Of a DNA stretch of 64,000 bases, positions 33,992-41,225 are shown piece by piece. The position numbers and the translations under genes are program-made. Positions within the stretch are counted from its first letter, which is position 1, and every line of letters begins with the position of its first letter. The notes beneath the pieces are model-generated. The model saw only the letters and a list, made by a program, of their open reading frames with translations, searched no databases and was not told the origin of the DNA. The DNA is taken from NCBI GenBank assembly GCA_900545495.1, contig UQZJ01000007.1, positions 48,349 to 112,348 of the forward strand, given 5' to 3'. This DNA is from an uncultured Eubacteriales bacterium (GTDB taxonomy: Bacteria > Bacillota > Clostridia > Oscillospirales > Oscillospiraceae).

Positions 33992-34924
33992 TTATTGAAT
34001 TTGCTCCACCCAATCCCCCTGGCTCTTCAGCCACATGTCTATCCCCTTGCCGAAGACCTCGGCGGAGATGAGCCAGCCGGTTTCGTCCTGCGACAGCACC
34101 TGCGCCGTGGGGAGCCTGTCCAGCACCGCCTCCAGCGACGGGCCGGTGTAGCGGAAGCGGATGTGCTCCAGCCGCCCGCCGTACATGAACTGTACCCGCT
34201 TGCGGAATTCGCCCTCCTCGAACCGCTTGGCATACGGCACGCGGAAATGCTCATTCAGCACCTTCACCGACCGGATGCGGTCAATGCGGTAGATGGTGGG
34301 GAACAGGTCGTCGGGGTTGTCGAAGTCCGTCTTGTCCTCCAAAAACGCCGTCAGATAGAAGTAATACTCGGAGAACATGATGCCCACCGGCTGCACGCGG
34401 CGCTGCACCAACTTCGGTTCTTTCATGCGCTCATACCTGATCTCAACGACCTGCTGATTGCGGATGGCCTGCCCCAGCTCCCACAGGCTGCCCAGCACGC
34501 TCTGGCCGTGGTGGGGCGGGATGTAGTGCAGCTTCTCGTTGGCCACCAGCTCCCGCACGGCCTTTTGGCTCTCCTGCGGCACGGCACAGTCGATAAGCTT
34601 GTCCAGTATGCCGCCCATATCACTGGCGGGCAGGGAGCGGCTCTCCAACAAAATTTTGCACACCGCCAGTATCTCACTGTTGGTCAGTCCCCGCGGGTTG
34701 CCGGACACCATGCGGTAGCCCCGCTGCTTGCCGTCGTAGATGACCTCCCGCTCCAGGTGGCGCTCGGCGAGAAAACAGCGCAAGTCCTCCACGTCACGCT
34801 GGATGCTCCGCTGCGTGACGTGAAATTCCTGCGCCAAATCTGCTTTTTTCAGGGTACGCCCCTGCTCCAAGCGGGTGTATATCTCCAACAGACGCGCCGA
34901 TTTCAGCTCGGATCGCTGTTCCAT
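33992..34924 (-). CDS. WYL-domain transcriptional regulator
   Basis: A 310-aa regulator with an N-terminal HTH_11-type winged helix (RLLEIYTRLEQGRTLKKADLAQEFHVTQRSIQRDVEDL), a middle linker, a WYL domain around VVEIRYERMKEP to YFYLTAFLED, and a C-terminal WCX-like extension. WYL domains bind nucleic-acid ligands and these proteins often repress defence operons. ATG at 34924 preceded by GGAGG (an upstream ATG at 34942 lacks a site). It heads the minus-strand operon and has a consensus promoter with an inverted repeat just upstream. Confidence 0.88.
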   Translation of the reverse strand: MEQRSELKSARLLEIYTRLEQGRTLKKADLAQEFHVTQRSIQRDVEDLRCFLAERHLEREVIYDGKQRGYRMVSGNPRGLTNSEILAVCKILLESRSLPASDMGGILDKLIDCAVPQESQKAVRELVANEKLHYIPPHHGQSVLGSLWELGQAIRNQQVVEIRYERMKEPKLVQRRVQPVGIMFSEYYFYLTAFLEDKTDFDNPDDLFPTIYRIDRIRSVKVLNEHFRVPYAKRFEEGEFRKRVQFMYGGRLEHIRFRYTGPSLEAVLDRLPTAQVLSQDETGWLISAEVFGKGIDMWLKSQGDWVEQIQ

Positions 34925-34960
34925 ATTTCCTCCGTTTCTCATGCACCGTCAAACACATAT

Positions 34961-35004
34961 TTATATCTAACAAATATAATACTATGTCCGTTGGCTCATG
35001 TCAA
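34961..35004 (-). promoter_or_regulatory. Promoter and operator candidate of the WYL/defence operon
   Basis: On the minus strand TTGACA (35004-34999), 17-bp spacer, TATTAT (34981-34976): a consensus sigma-A promoter. The inverted repeat TTATAT-N7-ATATAA (34961-34979) overlaps the -10 and start site and is a good autorepression site for the WYL regulator (inference). Confidence 0.7.
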
Positions 35005-35047
35005 TTATTGTCCCTTTTCGTTACCATAGTAGCGGGAGATGATGTGC

Positions 35048-35281
35048 ATGAAGACTATCTATGCGGACAAATACCGTCAGATCGGGCTGAAGATCGCCTA
35101 CTATCGCAAGCTGCGGGGTATGACGCAGGAGCAGCTGGCCGAGAAGCTGGAGCTGAGTCCGGCGTTCATCGGCCATGTGGAGGCGCCCAATGTCAACAAG
35201 GCGGTGTCGCTGGACACGCTGTTCGACGTGGCCGCCGCCTTGGATGTGCCGCCCTACAAGTTCCTGCAATTCGACGAATGA
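35048..35281 (+). CDS. XRE-family HTH regulator
   Basis: A 77-aa Cro/CI-type HTH protein: IGLKIAYYRKLRGMTQEQLAEKLELSPAFIGHVEAPNVNKAVSLDTLFDVAAALDV. ATG at 35048 preferred (GGGAG upstream) over 35039. It diverges from the WYL operon and shares the 120-bp control region, so it may regulate it or itself. Confidence 0.85.
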   Translation: MKTIYADKYRQIGLKIAYYRKLRGMTQEQLAEKLELSPAFIGHVEAPNVNKAVSLDTLFDVAAALDVPPYKFLQFDE

Positions 35282-35397
35282 CGCGGTCAACCGCCCACAG
35301 TATACCACAAAGCCCGCGTTGTGTCAGCAAATTTTACCAAATTCTGCGCGCTGCACCGCTGCGGATATGGCATTTTCCATAAAATGGTATATGATGC

Positions 35398-35859
35398 CTA
35401 CGCCTCGTCCTCATCGTCCTCGTCGAGGTATCGCGCCGCGATCTCGCACAGACCGTCCAGCAGCTGCTTCGCGCCGGTCTTGTACAGCGAGTAACCAACC
35501 AGACGCACCCAGCGGCCATCCTTGAATCTGATCTCCAGTGTGTTTTCGTTGTCCTTGGGCTTCGGCAGGATGATCTCGGTCTTTGCCACATCGTTGTAGT
35601 GGAAGTGTCCCGGCTTTTCCAGAAACTCCTTGTAGTACACGCCGTCCACGGTGAACAGATACCCCTCCTTGCCGGTCTTGAGAAGTGTGGTATCCAGAAA
35701 ACCGACGATGTCGAAGCTGTATATCCCCGGCACAAAATACTTGCGGATGTTCTTCATCTGCAAGCTGCTGATGGCCTGTATCTGTGTTGTGCCGGAGTCC
35801 GCCAGCTGCCCATCGCAGAAGCGGTCGAACTGCGCCCGCATTTCCTCGCATTTATCCAT
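35398..35859 (-). CDS. Hypothetical protein, possible PH-like fold
   Basis: A 153-aa soluble protein. Residues 55-140 alternate strands (GYLFTVDGVYYKEF, TEIILPKPKDNENTLEIRFKDGRWVRLVGYS) before a terminal helix, a layout seen in bacterial PH-like domains; this is a weak resemblance. AAGGAGGG precedes ATG. Its upstream region shares a motif with that of the divergent gene at 36051 (TGTCCA-N10-TATACT). Confidence 0.5.
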   Translation of the reverse strand: MDKCEEMRAQFDRFCDGQLADSGTTQIQAISSLQMKNIRKYFVPGIYSFDIVGFLDTTLLKTGKEGYLFTVDGVYYKEFLEKPGHFHYNDVAKTEIILPKPKDNENTLEIRFKDGRWVRLVGYSLYKTGAKQLLDGLCEIAARYLDEDDEDEA

Positions 35860-35890
35860 AAACTTGCCCTCCTTGTCGTTTCTGCTGTCG

Positions 35891-36018
35891 AGTATAGCGC
35901 AGAGGGTGGACAGCCCATGTCACTCTGCTGATATTGATAAAAGTTCCGCCGGTGCGACTGCACCGGCGGAACTTTTTTGCTGGAAAGGACAATGCCTGTC
36001 CAGCCGCTGCGCTATACT
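35891..36018. promoter_or_regulatory. Two divergent upstream regions sharing one motif
   Basis: TGTCCA-N10-TATACT occurs on the minus strand at 35912-35891 (towards 35398-35859) and on the plus strand at 35997-36018 (towards 36051-36245); in both copies the spacer ends CTGCGC. A terminator lies between them. Confidence 0.4.
35939..35978 (+). terminator. Strong hairpin terminator
   Basis: AAAAGTTCCGCCGGTGC pairs with GCACCGGCGGAACTTTTTT around GACT, ending in a T-run on the plus strand. No plus-strand gene ends just upstream, so it may insulate the divergent promoters. Confidence 0.7.
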
Positions 36019-36050
36019 GCGGGTATCAAGATACAGAGAGGAGCATTTTC

Positions 36051-36245
36051 ATGGAGACTATCTTAGCGATTTTGTACAGCATCGTGGGCTACTGGGCGGT
36101 GAACCGCACCATCTACGCCCACTACGTCATGGTGGGCGACATCGGCAGCATCATCCTGCGCAAGTGGATGGTGGGGCTTATCGCCGGGCCGGTCTGCATC
36201 CCGTGGGCCATCATCAAGCTGGTGGCGGCGAACAAAAACGACTGA
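36051..36245 (+). CDS. Small membrane protein (64 aa)
   Basis: METILAILYSIVGYWAVNRTIY then a second hydrophobic stretch MVGLIAGPVCIPWAIIKLV, ending in AANKND: two membrane helices. Ribosome site AGAGAGGAG upstream. Unknown role. Confidence 0.5.
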   Translation: METILAILYSIVGYWAVNRTIYAHYVMVGDIGSIILRKWMVGLIAGPVCIPWAIIKLVAANKND

Positions 36246-36259
36246 CCCTCCACGAACGC

Positions 36260-36288
36260 TTGCGCATTTCCGCAGCGGCTGGTACAAT
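36260..36288 (+). promoter_or_regulatory. Promoter of the LURP-one-like gene
   Basis: TTGCGC (36260-36265), 17-bp spacer, TACAAT (36283-36288), 27 bp before the start codon. Confidence 0.5.
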
Positions 36289-36314
36289 AGGGACAGAAAG
36301 CGAGGTGCATGGGC

Positions 36315-36791
36315 ATGAAGCTCTATTTCAAGCAGCGGATGTTTTCATGGTTCGACAGCTACGATATTTACCACATGGACGGGAACGGCGCGGTGGCTTT
36401 CACAGTGGAGGGCAAGCTGTCGTGGGGACACTGTCTGCATATCCTCGACCCTATGGGGCAGCACATCGCCACAGTACAGCAGCAGGTGTTCACCTTCCTT
36501 CCCAAGTTTGACCTGTACATTGGGGAGCAGTGCGTGGGCACCATCCGCAAAGAGTTCACGTTCCTGCGACCGTCGTTCACGCTGGACTTCAACGGCTGGC
36601 GGGTGGAGGGCAGCTTCATGGAGTGGGACTACGCCATCGTGGACGCAGCGGGACAGCAGGTGGCCTCGGTGTCCAAAGAGCTGTTCCACTGGACAGATAC
36701 CTACGTCATCGACGTGGCAGACGAGGAAAACTCCCTGTACGCGCTGATGGTGGTGCTTGCCATCGATGCGGAGAAATGCTCACGGAACTGA
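36315..36791 (+). CDS. LURP-one/Tubby-C-like protein
   Basis: A 158-aa protein with the repeating strand pattern of the LURP-one-related (YxjI) family: MKLYFKQRMFSWFDSYDIYHMDGN, TVEGKLSWGHCLHILDPMGQHIATVQQQ, then DFNGWRVEGSFMEWDYAIVDAAGQQVASVSKELF and a closing helix DEENSLYALMVVLAIDAEKC. These cytosolic beta-barrel proteins have no firm known role. Start at ATG 36315 because GAGGTG lies seven bases upstream. Confidence 0.72.
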   Translation: MKLYFKQRMFSWFDSYDIYHMDGNGAVAFTVEGKLSWGHCLHILDPMGQHIATVQQQVFTFLPKFDLYIGEQCVGTIRKEFTFLRPSFTLDFNGWRVEGSFMEWDYAIVDAAGQQVASVSKELFHWTDTYVIDVADEENSLYALMVVLAIDAEKCSRN

Positions 36792-36808
36792 GGGGGCAGG
36801 CTATGCCC

Positions 36809-36834
36809 TTTTATTGTTTCCAGCAGCGCAAAAT
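36809..36834 (+). repeat. 26-bp dispersed direct repeat, copy 2
   Basis: Identical 26-bp core to copy 1, followed by GTG. Lies 18 bp after the LURP-like gene and before the HEPN/MNT pair. Confidence 0.85.
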
Positions 36835-36851
36835 GTGGGTGTCGTAAACAC

Positions 36852-36880
36852 TTGTGAAGCCCCCATGTTTGTGGTATACT
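36852..36880 (+). promoter_or_regulatory. Promoter of the MNT/HEPN pair
   Basis: TTGTGA (36852-36857), 17-bp spacer, TATACT (36875-36880). Confidence 0.6.
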
Positions 36881-36926
36881 GTTATAGTAAGAAGTATTCA
36901 AATTCAGCGAAGGAGGTGCGAAGCAA

Positions 36927-37229
36927 ATGTCTGACAGGGTCTATACGCAGGACGAAGTTTTTACCGCCGTGCGGCGGCTGCTGAAAAAATACCATGCCGA
37001 GCGTGCAATTTTGTTCGGCTCTTATGCGCGGCAGGAAGCGGATGCCTCTTCCGATATTGACCTCATTGTGATTGGCGGGATCAAATTCGACCCTACCGAT
37101 GTTTTCTGTATCGCGGAGGAGCTGCATCGCACCTTAGGAAAGCCCGTGGACGTGTACGAACTGCAGGAGCTTAACGCCAACTCTGCTTTCTATAATACGG
37201 TCATGGCGGAGGGGGTGCAGATCGCATGA
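36927..37229 (+). CDS. MNT-type nucleotidyltransferase antitoxin (MntA-like)
   Basis: A 100-aa minimal nucleotidyltransferase: GSYARQEADASSDIDLIV carries the GSx10DxD active site (Gly31, Ser32, Asp43, Asp45). In HEPN/MNT pairs this enzyme AMPylates a Tyr of the HEPN toxin to silence it. AGGAGG precedes ATG. It overlaps the HEPN gene by 4 bp. Confidence 0.88.
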   Translation: MSDRVYTQDEVFTAVRRLLKKYHAERAILFGSYARQEADASSDIDLIVIGGIKFDPTDVFCIAEELHRTLGKPVDVYELQELNANSAFYNTVMAEGVQIA

Positions 37230-37558
37230 AGTACAGCGACCAGCAGAGAATTGCGAAAATGCGGGAGACTGTGGAAAAGCTCCTGCGCTATGTGTCGGAA
37301 GAAGGTATCACTCCGGACAGGATCTTCGCGGAGGAAACCATTCAATGGACTGTCACAACGCCTCTTTATAACATCGGCGAGCACGCCGCCAACTTGACGG
37401 AGGATTTTAGGTCGCAGCATCCCGACATTCCATGGGTGAAAATTGCGGGCTTGCGGCACAGGTTGGTGCATCATTACGAGGATACCAACTGGACTGTCAT
37501 ATGTGCGATCATCTACGATGTTCTGCCGCCGTTTCTTGATGCGCTGAAAACGCTTTGA
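37226..37558 (+). CDS. HEPN-domain toxin (HepT-like, DUF86)
   Basis: A 110-aa HEPN protein with the RNase motif RHRLVHHY (Arg77-x4-His82) and downstream Tyr84, the residue usually modified by MntA. HepT proteins cut RNA when not restrained. The gene pair is a type VII-like toxin-antitoxin unit and sits alone between repeat copies 2 and 3. Confidence 0.87.
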   Translation: MKYSDQQRIAKMRETVEKLLRYVSEEGITPDRIFAEETIQWTVTTPLYNIGEHAANLTEDFRSQHPDIPWVKIAGLRHRLVHHYEDTNWTVICAIIYDVLPPFLDALKTL

Positions 37559-37576
37559 CCCACATTTTGACCCATA
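37556..37576 (+). repeat. TGACCCACA-type pair, integrase arm-site candidate 1
   Basis: TGACCCACA at 37556 and TGACCCATA at 37568, 12 bp apart. Similar pairs at 37703 and 37967. Confidence 0.5.
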
Positions 37577-37650
37577 CCGAAAACCTGCAGAGCCACCTGG
37601 CGGGATCATTGCGCTCCGCCCGGTGGCTCTATGCCTTCGTTTTGATACCC

Positions 37651-37676
37651 TTTCATTGTTTCCAGCAGCGCAAAAT
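37651..37676 (+). repeat. 26-bp dispersed direct repeat, copy 3
   Basis: Same core as the other copies with one T to C change near its left end; followed by GTG. Lies between the HEPN gene and the tRNA-Thr fragment. Confidence 0.85.
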
Positions 37677-37702
37677 GTGACCATTCCACTGCCAGAGAAA
37701 GC

Positions 37703-37723
37703 TGACCCACACCGTGACCCACA
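37703..37723 (+). repeat. TGACCCACA pair, integrase arm-site candidate 2
   Basis: TGACCCACA at 37703 and 37715, exactly 12 bp apart. Confidence 0.5.
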
Positions 37724-37835
37724 CGGGGAAACGAGCGGACGGAACACATGGAGCAAAGAGTTTCCGACCTCATCCTTTTTGCGGCAAAAACGCCCGCAAC
37801 CCCTTGTGCCGCAACGGCCGGAGAGCATTTTATCA

Positions 37836-37881
37836 CTTGGTAAGGATGAGGTCGGCGGTTCGAATCCGCCCAGCAGCTCCA
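37836..37881 (+). other. att site: 3' part of a tRNA-Thr gene
   Basis: CTTGGTAAGGATG followed by the T-arm GGCGGTTCGAATCCGCC and CAGCAGCTCCA is the 3' half of a tRNA-Thr (anticodon GGT), starting in the anticodon loop. The 5' half is missing, so this is not a gene but the tRNA end carried as an attachment site by the integrase element next to it. Integration within tRNA anticodon or T-loop sequence is normal for tyrosine integrases. A terminator follows. Confidence 0.8.
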
Positions 37882-37883
37882 GA

Positions 37884-37917
37884 AAGCATCGAAAACTTCG
37901 GTTTTCGGTGCTTTTTT
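37884..37917 (+). terminator. tRNA-type terminator after the att tRNA fragment
   Basis: AAGCATCGAAAAC pairs with GTTTTCGGTGCTT around TTCG, followed by TTTTTT. Probably the native tRNA-Thr terminator carried along. Confidence 0.8.
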
Positions 37918-37966
37918 GTTGTAAAAATGCACTTTTAGGCGTGGGTCAAAATGTGGGGCAACCGCC

Positions 37967-37987
37967 TGACCCACACCGTGACCCACA
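37967..37987 (+). repeat. TGACCCACA pair, integrase arm-site candidate 3
   Basis: TGACCCACA at 37967 and 37979, again 12 bp apart; an inverted copy (GTGGGTCA) lies at 37941-37948. Confidence 0.5.
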
Positions 37988-38056
37988 CGCGGAAATGGGC
38001 GGAAAGGGTGAAAGAGGAGCGGACGGATATTCCGTCCGCTCCTCTTTTAGATTGAC

Positions 38057-39019
38057 TCACATCACCTGCGTCATGAAGCTGCCCATGGTTTGTGCGGCCT
38101 CGTCTTGCTTCTGCCTGGTTGCATGGGTGTAGGTGCGGAGTGTGAATCCGGCATCGTAGTGGCCCAGCATACTGCTGACGGTTTTGACGTCCACGCCGTT
38201 TTGTAAAGCCAGCGTGGCAAATGTGTGTCTGAGATCGTGAAAGCGTATGTGCGGCAGTCCTGCGTCTTTCAGAATTTTCTTATGCAGGTTCACAATGGAA
38301 TCAGGGTAGTACAGCTCTCCCGTGACGGGTGACGGGAACATATACGGATTGTCGGGGTGTTTCTTGTGCTCGGCAACCAGCAGGTCAACAGCCTCTTGTG
38401 GAATACTGACTTTTCTGACCGAAGTCTCCGTTTTGGGGTGGGAGAGCGTTAGTTCGCCATTGGGGTTCTTAACATATTGTTTGCTCACGGAGATGGTTTT
38501 GTTTTGGATGTCGAGGTCACTCCAGAGAAGCGCCGTGATCTCTCCCTTGCGTAGTCCGCTGACCAGCTCCAGATAGAACATGGGCAGCAGTCCCCTCTTA
38601 TCCGCGGCGTCGAGGTAGGTCTTGATATGCTCCGGTTGGAGGATCTGCATCTCGAATTTCTGCACCTTCGGTGCGATGCAGTCCTCGGCGGGGTTGCGGA
38701 GGATCAGGCGTTCTTTTACGGCGCGGTTCAGGGCATTGTGGAGCATCAGGTGCAGGCTGCGGACGGTGGTGCTGCTGAGTCCCGGATTGCCGTGACCGCT
38801 TTTACCTCTGGTGCGGCCGCTCTCCATCAGCTCCTTGTAGAGCTTTTGCAGGTCGTGAGCGGCCAGCTTTGCCTTGCACTCCGCCTGCGTCTTGCCGAGA
38901 ACGTTTTTGATGATGCGCTTACCGGTTTCTGCGTTGTATCCTGCGGTATACCGGCCCTCCCAGCGGCCATCTGACCGCTTGCGGATATTGCCCTCGCCGT
39001 TGGCGCGTTTCTTGGCCAT
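38057..39019 (-). CDS. Tyrosine integrase with internal deletion
   Basis: A 320-aa integrase with arm-binding N-terminus (NGEGNIRKRSDGRWEGRYTAG) and an intact catalytic domain (LVSGLRKGEITAL, HDLRHTFAT, GHYDAGFTLRTYTH). Compared with its 390-410 aa relatives here, about 60 residues are missing after KLAA: the first half of the SAM-like core-binding domain, with the frame kept. It may be inactive or altered. ATG at 39019 has AAAGGAG upstream. Its 3' end lies 176 bp from the tRNA-Thr att site, so it probably mediated that insertion. Confidence 0.88.
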   Translation of the reverse strand: MAKKRANGEGNIRKRSDGRWEGRYTAGYNAETGKRIIKNVLGKTQAECKAKLAAHDLQKLYKELMESGRTRGKSGHGNPGLSSTTVRSLHLMLHNALNRAVKERLILRNPAEDCIAPKVQKFEMQILQPEHIKTYLDAADKRGLLPMFYLELVSGLRKGEITALLWSDLDIQNKTISVSKQYVKNPNGELTLSHPKTETSVRKVSIPQEAVDLLVAEHKKHPDNPYMFPSPVTGELYYPDSIVNLHKKILKDAGLPHIRFHDLRHTFATLALQNGVDVKTVSSMLGHYDAGFTLRTYTHATRQKQDEAAQTMGSFMTQVM

Positions 39020-39346
39020 TGAATCAGCTCCTTTCTTGGCAGCAAACACAAATACCACAACTTTGCGCGGAAAGCTACCGTTTTTGAAATGATCTTTTTA
39101 TTGTTTCCAGCAGCGCAAAATATGTGCCTCTTACAGAACCTCTTATAGCTACCTCCCCTTTGTTGATAGTGATTTGAATTGGGTCAAACAACGCAGTGCT
39201 CCACCAGCGCGCCTCATCTTTCTTGTTGTCGAGGCCGGAAGTGTATGGTATCCTATTCCAGAGGGGCGTTTCCCAAAGTTAAAGCTACCACACTAAAACC
39301 CACGCTTACATTACTTCCAAACAAAACGATTTGGGAGGCAAACCCT
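39020..39346. other. Intergenic region right of the integrase
   Basis: No gene recognised. It holds repeat copy 4 (39096-39121); the following 200 bp look like scrambled remnants without a clear source. Confidence 0.4.
39096..39121 (+). repeat. 26-bp dispersed direct repeat, copy 4
   Basis: Same 26-bp core as copies 1 and 2; then ATGTG. Rightmost copy, next to the integrase 5' end. Confidence 0.85.
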
Positions 39347-39444
39347 ATGAAAAAACTGATTCCTGCGAATATACCTTCGATAACTGCTGTGTGGAATTGA
39401 AATTCACCGATGGCAGCATGAGTTTATCACTTGATGATGATTGA
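39347..39444 (+). pseudogene. DUF6061-like gene remnant, frameshifted
   Basis: ATGAAAAAACTGATT starts MKKLI; after that, shifting one frame gives SCEYTFDNCCVELKFTDGSM before a stop. This matches my memory of the DUF6061 family start (MKKLISCEY.. ELKFTDGSM). A single base appears lost at about 39361, and the remaining two thirds of the gene are absent. Confidence 0.55.
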
Positions 39445-39487
39445 CGAGAACTACGAATGGGTTGACCTTTAGATTGGAGAAATAATT

Positions 39488-40036
39488 ATGCTTTACCACA
39501 TATCGAAAATCGCAGGCTTGAAAATATTGAAACCGCAGGTTTCAACACACAAAAAGGCGTATGTGTACGCCATCGAAAATGTGGTTACCGGGCTTCTGTT
39601 TGGTGCGCCGCATGATGATTTTGACTTTATTATCAGCGAAGAAAATGGCATTCCTGTTATTATGGAGTGCTATCCAGATGTTTTTCGCCTATCTTTCAAA
39701 GGCAAAAAATGCTCTATCTATGAGATTAGTGATGAGGGCTTTATGCGAGGAGTGACATCGTGGAGTCCGGAGTTTGTCAGCGAAAACGAAGTCGCTGTTG
39801 TTCGTGAGGTTGCCGTTAATGATCTCTATTCCCGTCTTCTTGATGAGGAATCATGTGGAAATTTGATAATACGCAGATACGAAGATGCAGAAGATTACAA
39901 AAGCATCATCGCAGAACATATCGTAGATCGTCTCGTGCGTTTTGATGCCGTATATACCGAAAATAAAAAAATCAAAAAGCACTACGGGAAAATTATTGAT
40001 GCACTCAAGGATATTATGGATGGGCATTTACTATAG
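39488..40036 (+). CDS. Hypothetical protein, possible ADP-ribosyltransferase-like N-terminus
   Basis: A 182-aa protein: LYHISKIAGLKILKPQVSTHKKAYVYAIENVVTGLLFGAPHDDFDFII ... HIVDRLVRFDAVYTENKKIKKHYGKII. The opening (YHIS, then STHKKAYVYAI with a following helix) resembles the NAD-binding face of some ART-fold proteins, but I see no clear catalytic Glu motif, so this is a weak lead. GGAG precedes ATG. It stands alone among decayed genes and is itself intact. Confidence 0.5.
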   Translation: MLYHISKIAGLKILKPQVSTHKKAYVYAIENVVTGLLFGAPHDDFDFIISEENGIPVIMECYPDVFRLSFKGKKCSIYEISDEGFMRGVTSWSPEFVSENEVAVVREVAVNDLYSRLLDEESCGNLIIRRYEDAEDYKSIIAEHIVDRLVRFDAVYTENKKIKKHYGKIIDALKDIMDGHLL

Positions 40037-40087
40037 CAGTTTTGTCTCTACTATTCTTCGTTCATTGAGGCATGGGTTTTGCACCTC

Positions 40088-41225
40088 TTACATGCCGCTC
40101 ATACCGCCCATGCCGTGGCTCTGCTCATTCTCGTGGTCGTTCCACTTATGGCCCATGGCCATTTTCTTTGCCCGCAGGCGTTGTAGCCGCTTGTGGTCGA
40201 TTTGGACACCGTTGGCAGCGGGGGCCGGGGCGTTGTCCCGGAAAATATCGCCCATGTGGTAGAGCAACCGGGTGGAGGCCAGCAGGACGGAGGGCGGCTC
40301 CTGTTCGCCGCGCTCCATGCGTTTCATGAAAAATTCCGCGTAGGCATGGCCGTTATCCCGCGCCGCCGACCTGACCGAGTTGCCGCGACAGATCCCAGAT
40401 CATCTGCTCCGCCTCTGGGTGGATGCAGGTCATCTCCCGCATCGCCTTCGCCAATTCCAGCATGGCTTTTCGTGCTTCTGACACCAACTCGTCTCGCGAT
40501 TTGCTTTTCTGTTCGTAGACATGGAGCAGTTCCTGGCAGAAAATTTGGTTGGTCAGCGTGGACTTGATCTGCCGGATGCCGTCCTTGGAAAGATATGCCT
40601 GTCTCGGTTTCACCGACCATGCCATCATGTGGACGTGGGGATGATTTCCCTCGTCATGGAACGCAGCGTACCAGCGGAAGTCCTCCGGTGGGATCTTCAT
40701 CGCCGCGGCGATGTCATTGCGGTGGGTACGCAGCAATGTGCGCCACGCGTCCGCATGGTCATAGCCCAACCGCTCCGCGTCCTCCCGGTGGAGGGAGATG
40801 ATGTGCGTCCACACGTTGCCGGTGTAGTGTTCCAGTTCATCCATGACTCTGCTCAGATCCACGTTGTCATCGTCACCGAACAGACCGTGTTCCCCCAGCC
40901 GCTCCGCTCTCGGCCGCAGGGCGATGTACTTGGCGTAGCCTTCCATGCCCTGCACCCAATCCCAATTCGATTCCAGCGCCAGCGTGATGAGCGCGGACGC
41001 CGTCGCTTTTGTCGGGTGTGAGAGGTAGTCTTCGTACTCCATCAGCTCTTTTGCGTCAGGGAAATCCTTCACCAGCTTTGCGATGAACTGCGTCTGCTTT
41101 TGGTTGGGTGGACGGTCATCCGGGATGATCTCCACCCGCTCCCGCGTCGCGATGTACTTGAGATACCCACCGGCGCATTGCTCGCCGCCGCACTTGATGT
41201 ACGGGCTTTTGACGATCAGCCTTGC
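40088..41225 (-). pseudogene. Decayed MobP3 relaxase copy
   Basis: Very similar to the relaxase at 20740-22704, but the start codon is lost (TCG in place of ATG at 41225-41228), and a deletion of about 260 codons joins GQVGG directly to the C-terminal NGHAYAEFFMKRMERGEQ with a frame change near 40355. The three-His motif (FHDEGNHPHVH) remains. The lost segment includes all Sel1 repeats. Non-functional relic of a second mobile module. Confidence 0.85.

Noticed and set aside
33863..35029. 388-codon frame antisense to the WYL regulator
   Set aside because: The minus-strand WYL regulator is unmistakable; the plus frame has Leu/His/Gln-rich shadow composition.
37836..37881. Functional tRNA-Thr gene
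   Set aside because: The acceptor 5' strand, D-arm and 5' side of the anticodon stem are missing.
24827..39121. CRISPR array
   Set aside because: The 26-bp repeats are kilobases apart with genes between them; there are no regular spacers and no cas genes in the window.
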